Made by a program: the position numbers and the translations under genes. The notes beneath the pieces are model-generated. The model made no database searches, was not told the origin of the DNA, and worked only from the letters and a program-made list of their open reading frames with translations. Below are positions 33,780-41,308 of a DNA stretch of 64,000 bases, one piece after another (the stretch's first letter is position 1; each line of letters starts with the position of its first letter). The stretch comes from Spirochaetota bacterium. GTDB taxonomy: Bacteria; Spirochaetota; Brevinematia; Brevinematales; Brevinemataceae. The stretch covers positions 62,001 through 126,000 of the forward strand of contig JAGUQW010000006.1 in NCBI GenBank assembly GCA_030154445.1, given 5' to 3'.

Positions 33780-34307
33780 TTATTGAGATGTTTTTAATCT
33801 GATTTTTGATGTTTTTTTGAAGTTAGTAAATATAGAAGAAGTTTCTCTTTCTTTTATTGGAAAGGCAATACTTTTTAGAATTCCTGATAAATAGGGAGCA
33901 GCATTATGATTGTTGAGAAGATCACTAACAATAAGAATTTCTTTGATGATCACAGAAGGTGTAGGTTCTGTTTGAAGATTTAACACTCCTATGAGTAGTA
34001 GTGCTTTATCAAGAGTCAAAAATTTGTCCCAAGTTCTATTAGTACTAGTCTTAGAGATAATATTAATCAATAAATTTTCTTGTTCGTAGATTTTTATAAT
34101 AGTAGTTTGAGCAAATTGTACGATTTGATATTGTACATTTGAAGGTAGCGTAGGATATTCTGGTAAGTATGTTTCTAATTTTGCTACATAATCTTCTATA
34201 TATATAGGAGGGACTGTACCATTACTGATAATATCCATCTTGTCATTAAGATATAACACAGCTAATAAACGACCATATCTTCGGGCACTAATTTTTTTTT
34301 CTATCAT
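33780..34307 (-). CDS. nusB: NusB-like transcription antitermination protein (divergent)
   Basis: A 175-residue all-helical protein resembling NusB, which binds BoxA RNA with NusE (S10) in rRNA antitermination. The N-terminus ARRYGRLLAVLYLN matches the arginine-rich RRxARxxAxQxLY start. The C-terminal core DKALLLIGVLNLQTEPTPSVIIKE corresponds to D-x-A-ILR-x-A-x-YE-L-x-TPxxVxINE, and YLSGILKSIAF matches FVNGVLD. A ~30-residue Ser/Lys tail follows. Similarity is weaker than for the neighbours, but the order of motifs fits. Confidence 0.7.
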   Translation of the reverse strand: MIEKKISARRYGRLLAVLYLNDKMDIISNGTVPPIYIEDYVAKLETYLPEYPTLPSNVQYQIVQFAQTTIIKIYEQENLLINIISKTSTNRTWDKFLTLDKALLLIGVLNLQTEPTPSVIIKEILIVSDLLNNHNAAPYLSGILKSIAFPIKERETSSIFTNFKKTSKIRLKTSQ

Positions 34308-34342
34308 AAATAATTCCTGTATACTTTTTACTTTTTACTTAA

Positions 34343-35398
34343 TTATTTGAATTTATTAAAAACATTTTGATAGGTATTGTCAGAAGGTGTAAGAGTGATT
34401 TGTCCTTCAGTAATTCTTTTTTTAATAGATTTTTCTATTGCTTTTTCAGCTCGTTCAAATTTGATCATTTCTTCTACTTTAGGTAAGGCTGCATCAAATT
34501 CAAGTTGTGATGGCTGAATCACATCAAGAATTTTTATTGTTAAATATGTTGAAACTCCTGTACTTCTAAAAGGAATAGGTTGAGGAATGAATATACCTTT
34601 ATTTTTGGTAATAGGAATAGGAGCGCCACCTAAATTGAGAGAAGGTTGAAGAGCAATACCTAATATTTCGTCAGGAATTTTCTTTTGAAGAATAAGAATA
34701 TCTGGGGTAAACAATCCTGTTTGTCCAGAAAATGAAGTAAATCGTAATGAAGAATATTTCTTTTTAAGATTATTAAAATTATTAGAATCATCGAGATCTT
34801 TAGCAAGTTCTTGCATTTTTGTTTCTACAGTAGAAAGTTCTGATAAAGACCATTTATCTGAAATTTCAACGGCAAAAATAATAAGATTAAATTTTGGAAA
34901 TTGAGAATCTTTGAAGAGTGCTTTGTTATTGTTATAAAATGTTTTAGATTCTGATAAGGTAATAGGTTTGTTAATTTCGGCTTTGATATGTACATCACCG
35001 AACATTAATTGTCTTTTTATTTTATCTGATCTGATGAGCATTCTATATAAATCACTATAATCATCATATAATTTTTTGCGTTGAGCACTAGTAGGGTCTG
35101 AAGGATTATTAGTCATCGCATTAATTTGTTTTCTTAATTCTACTTCATCCATATAATATTCTGAATTATTTTCAGCAATTACTAACAAAGATGATAGAGT
35201 GATTAGTTTTTCTAAGGCCTGATTAGCTGTAGGACGCTGTTGAGAAATAATTGCATCGAATTCACGCATACGAGTAATATCAACACTGGTAATAGCTATA
35301 CTACCAACACTAACAACAATTTGATTCATGACTGCTGCTGGTGTATTGATAGATATAGTACCTAGTAGAATAATAAATATAATATTTTTTTTATTCAT
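34343..35398 (-). CDS. SurA-like periplasmic chaperone/peptidyl-prolyl isomerase homologue
   Basis: A 351-residue exported protein with a signal peptide (MNKKNIIFIILLGTISINTPA). It begins the mature part with MNQIVVSVGSIAITSVDITR, which matches the SurA N-terminal start (a VxxIVAxVNxxxIT-type strand and helix). The middle contains helices and a FPKFNLIIFAVEISDKW strand; the C-terminal helix KVEEMIKFERAEKAIEKSIK resembles the SurA C-terminal helix. I see no clear parvulin catalytic motif, so it is probably a chaperone for outer-membrane proteins. It sits between murI and nusB in an operon. Confidence 0.6.
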   Translation of the reverse strand: MNKKNIIFIILLGTISINTPAAVMNQIVVSVGSIAITSVDITRMREFDAIISQQRPTANQALEKLITLSSLLVIAENNSEYYMDEVELRKQINAMTNNPSDPTSAQRKKLYDDYSDLYRMLIRSDKIKRQLMFGDVHIKAEINKPITLSESKTFYNNNKALFKDSQFPKFNLIIFAVEISDKWSLSELSTVETKMQELAKDLDDSNNFNNLKKKYSSLRFTSFSGQTGLFTPDILILQKKIPDEILGIALQPSLNLGGAPIPITKNKGIFIPQPIPFRSTGVSTYLTIKILDVIQPSQLEFDAALPKVEEMIKFERAEKAIEKSIKKRITEGQITLTPSDNTYQNVFNKFK

Positions 35399-35430
35399 GA
35401 TATCTCCTGAATATTGTTATGCAATAATTT

Positions 35431-36183
35431 TTAGATAGAAATATTTTGCCAAACAATATTTTGTTGCATTATTTCTTCTGATATACTTTGTAAGTTATCA
35501 CTATATTTGGTCGTTAAAAACACAAGAGGTTTGATAGGCCCTGTTGTATTTTTTGAAATAATAGGTAATACTTGCTTTGTGATTCCATTATAGGGATTTA
35601 TTATTGTTAAGTTCTCATAGTGAAGTTGAAATTTTTCTAATAATAAATTATAATGAGTACAACCTAAAATTAAATATTTGATATTATTAGGAAATTGAGT
35701 TATATATTGATTAGCTATTTCTATAATATTTTCTGTATTATTTTCTATCGCAGGAACTAATTGTGGTGCTGCAATTTGCGTAATATTAATATCAAAATTT
35801 ACACGGTAAAAAGCATTTATATAGGCTTGATATTCTACTGTAAATGAAGTTGCAAGGATCCCAACATTTTTAATATTACCGAAGTCTTGTATATAGCTTT
35901 GTACAATAGAGTCGATAATACTATATAAAGGAATTTTTGATAACTTAATTTCAGGAATTAAACTACTCATTGTATTACAGGCAACAACAATACCTTTGGC
36001 TTTTGTAAAATAATTAATATTACGATTAAAAATTTCTTTTAATTGATCTTTGTTTTTTTCTCCATAAGGGATATTTTGAGAATCAGCAAGATATACGAAT
36101 TCTTCGTGAGGGAATTGCTGGTGAAGATGTTTGAGAATACTCAAACCACCAAGTCCCGAATCAAAAACACCAATAAATGACAT
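35431..36183 (-). CDS. murI: Glutamate racemase MurI
   Basis: MurI makes D-glutamate for peptidoglycan. The 250-residue protein begins with GVFDSGLGGLSIL (D8), contains the active-site cysteine motifs VVACNTMSS (C69) and LILGCTHYNLL (C175, H177), and has ADSQNIPYGEK. These cover both catalytic acid/base cysteines. It is the first gene of the operon murI, surA-like, nusB, mazG, recG. Confidence 0.96.
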   Translation of the reverse strand: MSFIGVFDSGLGGLSILKHLHQQFPHEEFVYLADSQNIPYGEKNKDQLKEIFNRNINYFTKAKGIVVACNTMSSLIPEIKLSKIPLYSIIDSIVQSYIQDFGNIKNVGILATSFTVEYQAYINAFYRVNFDINITQIAAPQLVPAIENNTENIIEIANQYITQFPNNIKYLILGCTHYNLLLEKFQLHYENLTIINPYNGITKQVLPIISKNTTGPIKPLVFLTTKYSDNLQSISEEIMQQNIVWQNISI

Positions 36184-36217
36184 ATTGAGATCCTTATAAA
36201 GTTGATATAATTATCTT

Positions 36218-36246
36218 ATTATACATTGTTGAGACTCTTTATACAA
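36218..36246 (-). promoter_or_regulatory. Promoter of the murI operon
   Basis: On the minus strand, TTGTAT (36246-36241), 17 bases, TATAAT (36223-36218), about 35 bases upstream of murI. Confidence 0.5.
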
Positions 36247-36329
36247 GTATCTATGATAAAAATAATAATAAATTAATATAATAAAAATAAATAATATTTG
36301 TTAAGTATAATATTGAGGGCACATAAATT

Positions 36330-37793
36330 ATGGGATTATTTCAAGAATTACCAGAAAATAGTTATATAAGAAAACTTCTAATAGGTGTAGATGATGCCTT
36401 TGCTGAGCGATTTTTACAAATGAAAAAAAATTATGAAACAGCTACTGATAAAGAAGATAAACGCATATACAGAGATAAACTGGGAAATATGTTTTGGGAA
36501 TTATATCCTATGATTGCCAAGATGATAAATCCAGAACTAAGTACTGCTAAAAGATTGTTTTTACGCTATGGATTAGTTGATCTTAGAAGTTTATCACCAG
36601 AAGATCAGAAATTTATTTTGAATCAATCCTTAAACCCAGTGAATTACGAGGAAGAGACAGTTTTTTATGCTGATGAATGGCTTCAAGGAATAGTCGATGG
36701 CAAAATAAAACCGTCAGCTACTGATGAAACAGAAGGTCCTAAAATATCACAAATCCAACCTCACCAAGTAAATGCCAAACAAGAAAAGTATGTTTCTTTA
36801 TTAAATGTAGAGCGTAGTCGATTTGAAGGATTTAAACAACAAAGAAATGATTTATTACAAAAAATCGATAATGGATTAAAGGTATTAACAGAATTACATG
36901 CAGATCCAGAAACACAAATAGAAGGCCTCTATACATTTGAACAAAATAAAGCACTAGATGATATTCCAGCTTTTCATAAAGAAATTAAAAAGATTAATAA
37001 AGAAATGGTATTGAGTGCACGAGCGATGGTTAAAGCTCAAGAATCTCTTGGCGAATTACAAACGGTAGAAGGTGGTGGTGAACTATCATCACCAAGCAAT
37101 CATAAAGATATAGATAGTTTAATATCTGAGGTTAGTAATTTCCGACAAATGGTTAAAATGTCGGTAGGGCGTAAGGGGAATCCATTTCCTTTACTAACTT
37201 CTGGATTCTTGCCAAAAGGAAGTAGGGATTTTCTCTTTAGAGATATAGTAAAGAAAAAGTTAAATCAGTGGTTAGCCTTAGATCCAGAAGCTTTTCATCG
37301 TATCTATAAGGGTGAAACAATGAATATTATGCCTTATATGATCTTAGTACCTGGTTATGGAAATATAGGAGCTTGTTGGGAAGCTTTGGATAGTGATAAT
37401 AAAAAATTTGGAAGAGGTAGAATGGTTCTTCCTATTTTTACAAGATCTGCAGATCTATCTTTACTTACTGGTATTGGTGATATTCGATGGCAAGCTGCGA
37501 AAGAAATTGCTTCTTACTATTGGATGGAAGAAGGATTAACAGGTCGTTATTATGAATATTATCTTGAAGCCAAGCTCAAAGGTGATCTAAAAACATTATT
37601 TATTACCGATTATCTTTTGTGGATGACAAAAGAAACGCAAGGTGTTCAGAAATTAGAACAAAATTCACGCTATGTATTTTGGCGATATGTGCCTCTTCCT
37701 ACAGAGAACAAAGTACAACTCAGTAAGAAAGGTTATTATTACAATCAACTTTGGGAAAAAGAACAAGTCTGGCGTCAGAATAAAGATAAATAA
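36330..37793 (+). CDS. Large cytoplasmic protein of unknown function
   Basis: A 487-residue protein with no signal peptide or membrane segment, which I cannot assign to a family. The N-terminal third is helical (ENSYIRKLLIGVDDAFAERF). The middle (~150-250) is lysine/glutamate/glutamine-rich with coiled-coil character (ERSRFEGFKQQRNDLLQKID). The C-terminal ~200 residues are more conserved in appearance: GNPFPLLTSGFLPKGSRDFL, MILVPGYGNIGACWEALD, GRGRMVLPIFTRSADLSLL and IASYYWMEEGLTGRYYEYY. GAGG lies before the ATG. It stands alone between murI (divergent) and a terminator. Confidence 0.8.
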   Translation: MGLFQELPENSYIRKLLIGVDDAFAERFLQMKKNYETATDKEDKRIYRDKLGNMFWELYPMIAKMINPELSTAKRLFLRYGLVDLRSLSPEDQKFILNQSLNPVNYEEETVFYADEWLQGIVDGKIKPSATDETEGPKISQIQPHQVNAKQEKYVSLLNVERSRFEGFKQQRNDLLQKIDNGLKVLTELHADPETQIEGLYTFEQNKALDDIPAFHKEIKKINKEMVLSARAMVKAQESLGELQTVEGGGELSSPSNHKDIDSLISEVSNFRQMVKMSVGRKGNPFPLLTSGFLPKGSRDFLFRDIVKKKLNQWLALDPEAFHRIYKGETMNIMPYMILVPGYGNIGACWEALDSDNKKFGRGRMVLPIFTRSADLSLLTGIGDIRWQAAKEIASYYWMEEGLTGRYYEYYLEAKLKGDLKTLFITDYLLWMTKETQGVQKLEQNSRYVFWRYVPLPTENKVQLSKKGYYYNQLWEKEQVWRQNKDK

Positions 37794-37809
37794 ATACAAC
37801 GAAATAACT

Positions 37810-37840
37810 AAAAATCCTCCTATTTAATAGGAGGATTTTT
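37810..37840. terminator. Terminator between the 487-residue unknown and the EIIA gene
   Basis: AAAAATCCTCCTA (37810-37822) pairs with TAGGAGGATTTTT (37828-37840) around a 5-base loop. It can act on both strands for convergent genes. Confidence 0.78.
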
Positions 37841-37863
37841 TGATTTGTTTAGAACTTTGTAAC

Positions 37864-38343
37864 TTATAAAGTAACCTGCATAATAAGCTCACCGGCTTTT
37901 ACTATTCCAGAATTTTTGATAATTTGTAATGTTGCTGTTTCTGGTTTTTCTACGATAATAACAGGGGTAATAAGCGTTGAAACTTTGGATAACAGAGTTT
38001 CTTTGTTAAAGGAAATTAGAGGAGTTTGATTTTTTACAAATCCTTGTAAAGGGGCTAAAGCTTTAAAACCCTCTCCATTCAATTGAACAGTATCCATACC
38101 TATATGTACGATAGCTTCTATAGTACCATCATTACAACCGATAGCATGTAATGTATGGAAAATATTCACTTCACAATCAAAAGGTGAATAAAGAGTATCT
38201 TGGGTAGGATTAATACAAATACCTTCTCCCATCATTCCTTGTGCAAATGCTGCATCAGGAGATGCAGATAATGGTAAAATTTCTCCATCTAAAGGAGAAT
38301 ATATATTGATGACTTTAGGAGTCTTTTTTAAAAAATTAAACAT
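37864..38343 (-). CDS. crr: PTS glucose/GlcNAc-type EIIA component (Crr-like)
   Basis: A soluble phosphocarrier of the glucose-family phosphotransferase system, passing phosphate from HPr to EIIB. The 159-residue protein has the family pattern YSPLDGEILPLS, AFAQGMMGEGICI, HTLHAIG (H66) and the active site IVHIGMDTVQLNGEGF (H80). A stand-alone EIIA of this type fits the EIICB without an A domain at 44997-46535. GAGG lies before the ATG. It is divergent from the nag operon, and its promoter carries a perfect palindrome on the -10 box. Confidence 0.93.
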   Translation of the reverse strand: MFNFLKKTPKVINIYSPLDGEILPLSASPDAAFAQGMMGEGICINPTQDTLYSPFDCEVNIFHTLHAIGCNDGTIEAIVHIGMDTVQLNGEGFKALAPLQGFVKNQTPLISFNKETLLSKVSTLITPVIIVEKPETATLQIIKNSGIVKAGELIMQVTL

Positions 38344-38361
38344 GGTAACCTCAAAATATTT

Positions 38362-38406
38362 TTATTTAATTGTATAGATTATACAATTAAATAAATAGAT
38401 AGTCAA
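38362..38406 (-). promoter_or_regulatory. Promoter of the EIIA gene with a 15-bp operator-like palindrome on the -10 box
   Basis: On the minus strand, TTGACT (38406-38401), 17 bases, TATAAT (38383-38378). The perfect inverted repeat TTATTTAATTGTATA-GAT-TATACAATTAAATAA (38362-38376 and 38380-38394) covers the -10. Its centre, TTGTATAGATTATACAA, resembles HutC-type GntR operators such as those of NagR/YvoA and TreR. The regulator is not in this window. Confidence 0.55.
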
Positions 38407-38410
38407 CTAT

Positions 38411-38456
38411 AATATATAATATATATATTATATATATTATATATATTATATATTTT
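38411..38456. repeat. A/T-only tandem repeat, about 9-base unit (TATATATTA)n
   Basis: A run with no G or C made of repeating TATATATTA units lies between the divergent EIIA and nag promoters. It should melt easily and could vary in length. Confidence 0.6.
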
Positions 38457-38468
38457 CTTATTTTAAAT

Positions 38469-38496
38469 TTGCATAAAAATTAAAACATGTTATGAT
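38469..38496 (+). promoter_or_regulatory. Promoter of the nag/pts operon
   Basis: TTGCAT (38469-38474), 16 bases, TATGAT (38491-38496), about 32 bases upstream of the start of the first NagB-like gene. Confidence 0.45.
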
Positions 38497-38527
38497 AGTT
38501 TATAGTGATCGATATAGAGGTATTACA

Positions 38528-39280
38528 ATGCAATTAAAAGTGCTCCTGAATAGGCATGAATTAGTAGTCTCTGCAACAAAAATACTTGTTGAAAAAATCA
38601 ATAATAATCAAAAAGAATATTTTGTATTGGGTTTGTCTACAGGATCTACAGTATTAAGTATTTGTGAAGAGTTAGTACAATATGTACAAGTAGATCAGGT
38701 TTCTTTAAAAAAACTTATTGTTTTTTATGCTGGGGAATTTGTTGGATATTCAAAAAAGATGCAACAAAAATATTTTGAATTATTACAAAATAATTTTTTT
38801 TCTAAGATTGATATCCTTCCTCAAAATATTTATACTTTAAATGGAATTGCTGAAGATCTTTCTATAGAATGTAAAAAATATGAGCAAAAAATTGTAGAAT
38901 TAGGTGGAATAGATTTTTTCTTAGGTTCTTTAGGATCAATGGGTGAATTAGCTTTTAATGGACCTGGATCTTCCTTGCATTCTCGGACAAGACTAAAAAC
39001 ATTGACATCAGAAACAATCAAAGCTGATGCTCGTTTTTTTGGAGAAGATACTTCTAAAGTTCCTTCACAAGCTTTAACAATGGGAATAAGCACTATTTAT
39101 GACTCTAAAGAAATATTGATAGTAGTCTATGGAATACAAAAAGCTTTTGCGATTAGATCTTGTTTGGAAAAACCAATTTCTAATATGAGTCCTGCCTCTA
39201 TTTTACAAATGCATCCTAAAACTACCTTTATGGTAGATAAAGTTGCTGGTAGATTATTAACAACATTGATTAATGAATGA
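38528..39280 (+). CDS. NagB-like protein lacking all catalytic residues
   Basis: A 250-residue homologue of glucosamine-6-phosphate deaminase. The fold is clear (VLGLSTGSTVLS, IDFFLGSLGSMGELAFNGPGSSLHSRTR), but compared with E. coli NagB the four catalytic positions have changed. D72 is G69 (FYAGEFVG for FNMDEYVG), D141 is M138, H143 is E140 and E148 is G145. The phosphate-binding SxGST and SSLxSRTR parts remain, so it may still bind a sugar phosphate. A sensor, an allosteric partner of the next gene's NagB domain, or decay are all possible. GAGG precedes the ATG at 38528, and the next gene follows after 30 bases. Confidence 0.8.
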   Translation: MQLKVLLNRHELVVSATKILVEKINNNQKEYFVLGLSTGSTVLSICEELVQYVQVDQVSLKKLIVFYAGEFVGYSKKMQQKYFELLQNNFFSKIDILPQNIYTLNGIAEDLSIECKKYEQKIVELGGIDFFLGSLGSMGELAFNGPGSSLHSRTRLKTLTSETIKADARFFGEDTSKVPSQALTMGISTIYDSKEILIVVYGIQKAFAIRSCLEKPISNMSPASILQMHPKTTFMVDKVAGRLLTTLINE

Positions 39281-39310
39281 ATTGCCTGAATTTGAACATA
39301 GGAGAAGGGG

Positions 39311-41272
39311 ATGAGATTAATTATCACAGAAGAACATGTTGGTGATTGGGCTGCCTATTTTATAGCAAAAAGAATACTTGATTTTAACCCTACAGAGCAA
39401 AATCCTTTTATTTTGGGAATACCTGGGGGTGGGACTGTCTTACCTATGTATGAAAGACTTGTTCAGTTTCATAGAGATGGGGTATTATCTTTTAAAAATA
39501 TAGTTTTTTTTAATACAGGAGAGTATTTAGGGATATCTCCCTCTAATGTTAATAGTTTTTACTCAACTATTAATACAAGATTTTTTAATTTTGTTGATGC
39601 AGAACTCAAAAATATTCATTTACTAAATTCTTTGGCAGAAGATATAAAAGAAGAAGGGCAACGCTACGAAGAATTAATCAAATCTTACGGGGGTGTTCAC
39701 TTGTGGATTTGTGGCTTGGGAGATGATGGACATTTGGCATTTAATGAACCGGGCTCTTCTTTAACATCACGCACAAGAGATAAAGAATTAACTTTTGAAA
39801 CGCGTGTTGCGAATGCAAAATTTTTTAACGGCAAGGTAGAATTAGTTCCCAAAATCGCATTAACTATTGGAGTGGGAACACTTCTCGATGCACAAGAAAT
39901 TGTCGTATTAGCTCAAGGCTCTGCCAAAGCAAGGGCTTTACAAGTAAGTATTGAAGAAGGAATCAATCATCTATATCCTGCTTCAGCATTGCAAATGCAT
40001 ACAAAAGCAACATTTGTTGCAAGTGAAGAAGCTGTAGTAGATATTAGAGTCAGAACTTATCGGTATCATAAAGAAGTAGAAGCTAAAAATATTCATCCCA
40101 AAATTTTGATTAAAGGATTGTATAAATCTTATTATGCGTTAGTTAATGCTAGAGTATTTGACGGTGATAAGTTTCTTGATAATGCAACAGTGATTATTGA
40201 AAATGATAGAATAAAAAGTATAGAAATGGATTCTTCTTTAGATATTGTTATGACAAAAATAGATCTCAAAGGAAAAATAATTGTTCCTGGATACATAGAT
40301 CTTCAAGTTAATGGTTGTGGTGGAGCTGATATTAATCATGATATTTCTTTAGATACTTTACAAGTATTACACGAAACAAATATCAAACATGGAGTAACAT
40401 CTATAGCACCAACATTAATTACAACAAGTGATGAGCGTATTTTAGAAGCTATAGATCTTATTAATCATCTCGAAAATCCAGAATTATTGGGAATTATTGC
40501 TTGGCATTTTGAAGGACCATATCTTTCTAAAATCAAAAAAGGTATTCACGAAGAAAAATATATTAGAAAGCCATCTATAGCAATTTTAGATGCGATTATA
40601 AATACTAATATTTCACGCAAAATAGTCACCTTAGCCCCAGAAGAAGTAGATAGTGTGCATATCAAAAAATTAGCAGATGCTGGTGTAATTGTTTCTATGG
40701 GTCATACTAATGGGACTTTTGCTCAAATATCAGAAAAAATACCTAGTGGTCTTACTATGGCGACACATTTGTACAATGCCATGAAACCTTTTGACTCTCG
40801 AGAACCGGGAGCTGTAGGAACAGTGTTGGAAAGCGATAATATTTATGCAGGAATTATTGTAGATGGAATTCATTGTAATTATGCTTCTGTGGATATAGCT
40901 TACAAATCATTAGGAGATCATCTATTTTTGGTGAGCGATTCATCTGCTCCTGCAGGTACTGATATAAAAGAATTTGAATTTGGTGGACGGAAAATTTATC
41001 ATAGAGATGGTAGATGTATTGCTGAAGATGGTACTTTAGCTGGAGTTGCTATTTTGATGGATAAATGTGTTCAGAATTTAGTGAAGTATGTCAAAGTACC
41101 ACTAGAAGATGCTTTTAGAATGGCTTCTCTTTATCCAGCGCGTTCTATTAACAAAGATGATGAATATGGATATCTCAAACCTGGTTATAAGGCTGATATT
41201 ACCATATTAGATACAGATTTGAAAGTACATGGTGTAGTATCGAATGGACGCTATATACCAGTTGAAAATTAA
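39311..41272 (+). CDS. NagB-NagA fusion: GlcN6P deaminase-like and GlcNAc6P deacetylase domains
   Basis: A 653-residue fusion. Residues 1-260 align closely along their length with NagB and keep D139, H141 and E146 in GDDGHLAFNEPGSS. The position of the base D72 is G70 (FNTGEYLG). Residues ~272-653 are a NagA amidohydrolase with PGYIDLQVNGCGGADI, HFEGPYLSKIKKGIH, MGHTNGTF, THLYNAMKPF, DGIHC and VSDSSAPAGTD. All metal and catalytic positions expected for NagA are present. NagA deacetylates GlcNAc-6-P to GlcN-6-P, and NagB would convert that to fructose-6-P and ammonia, so the fusion joins consecutive steps. AGGAGAAGG precedes the ATG. Confidence 0.9.
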   Translation: MRLIITEEHVGDWAAYFIAKRILDFNPTEQNPFILGIPGGGTVLPMYERLVQFHRDGVLSFKNIVFFNTGEYLGISPSNVNSFYSTINTRFFNFVDAELKNIHLLNSLAEDIKEEGQRYEELIKSYGGVHLWICGLGDDGHLAFNEPGSSLTSRTRDKELTFETRVANAKFFNGKVELVPKIALTIGVGTLLDAQEIVVLAQGSAKARALQVSIEEGINHLYPASALQMHTKATFVASEEAVVDIRVRTYRYHKEVEAKNIHPKILIKGLYKSYYALVNARVFDGDKFLDNATVIIENDRIKSIEMDSSLDIVMTKIDLKGKIIVPGYIDLQVNGCGGADINHDISLDTLQVLHETNIKHGVTSIAPTLITTSDERILEAIDLINHLENPELLGIIAWHFEGPYLSKIKKGIHEEKYIRKPSIAILDAIINTNISRKIVTLAPEEVDSVHIKKLADAGVIVSMGHTNGTFAQISEKIPSGLTMATHLYNAMKPFDSREPGAVGTVLESDNIYAGIIVDGIHCNYASVDIAYKSLGDHLFLVSDSSAPAGTDIKEFEFGGRKIYHRDGRCIAEDGTLAGVAILMDKCVQNLVKYVKVPLEDAFRMASLYPARSINKDDEYGYLKPGYKADITILDTDLKVHGVVSNGRYIPVEN

Positions 41273-41308
41273 GACAATAAATAATATATTACGACAATAG
41301 GAGTCAAT

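Noticed and set aside
38401-38460. Possible CRISPR-like or origin repeat in the A/T tandem tract
   Set aside because: The unit is only about 9 bases, has no spacers, and no dnaA or DnaA boxes are nearby. It is best read as a simple repeat in a promoter region.
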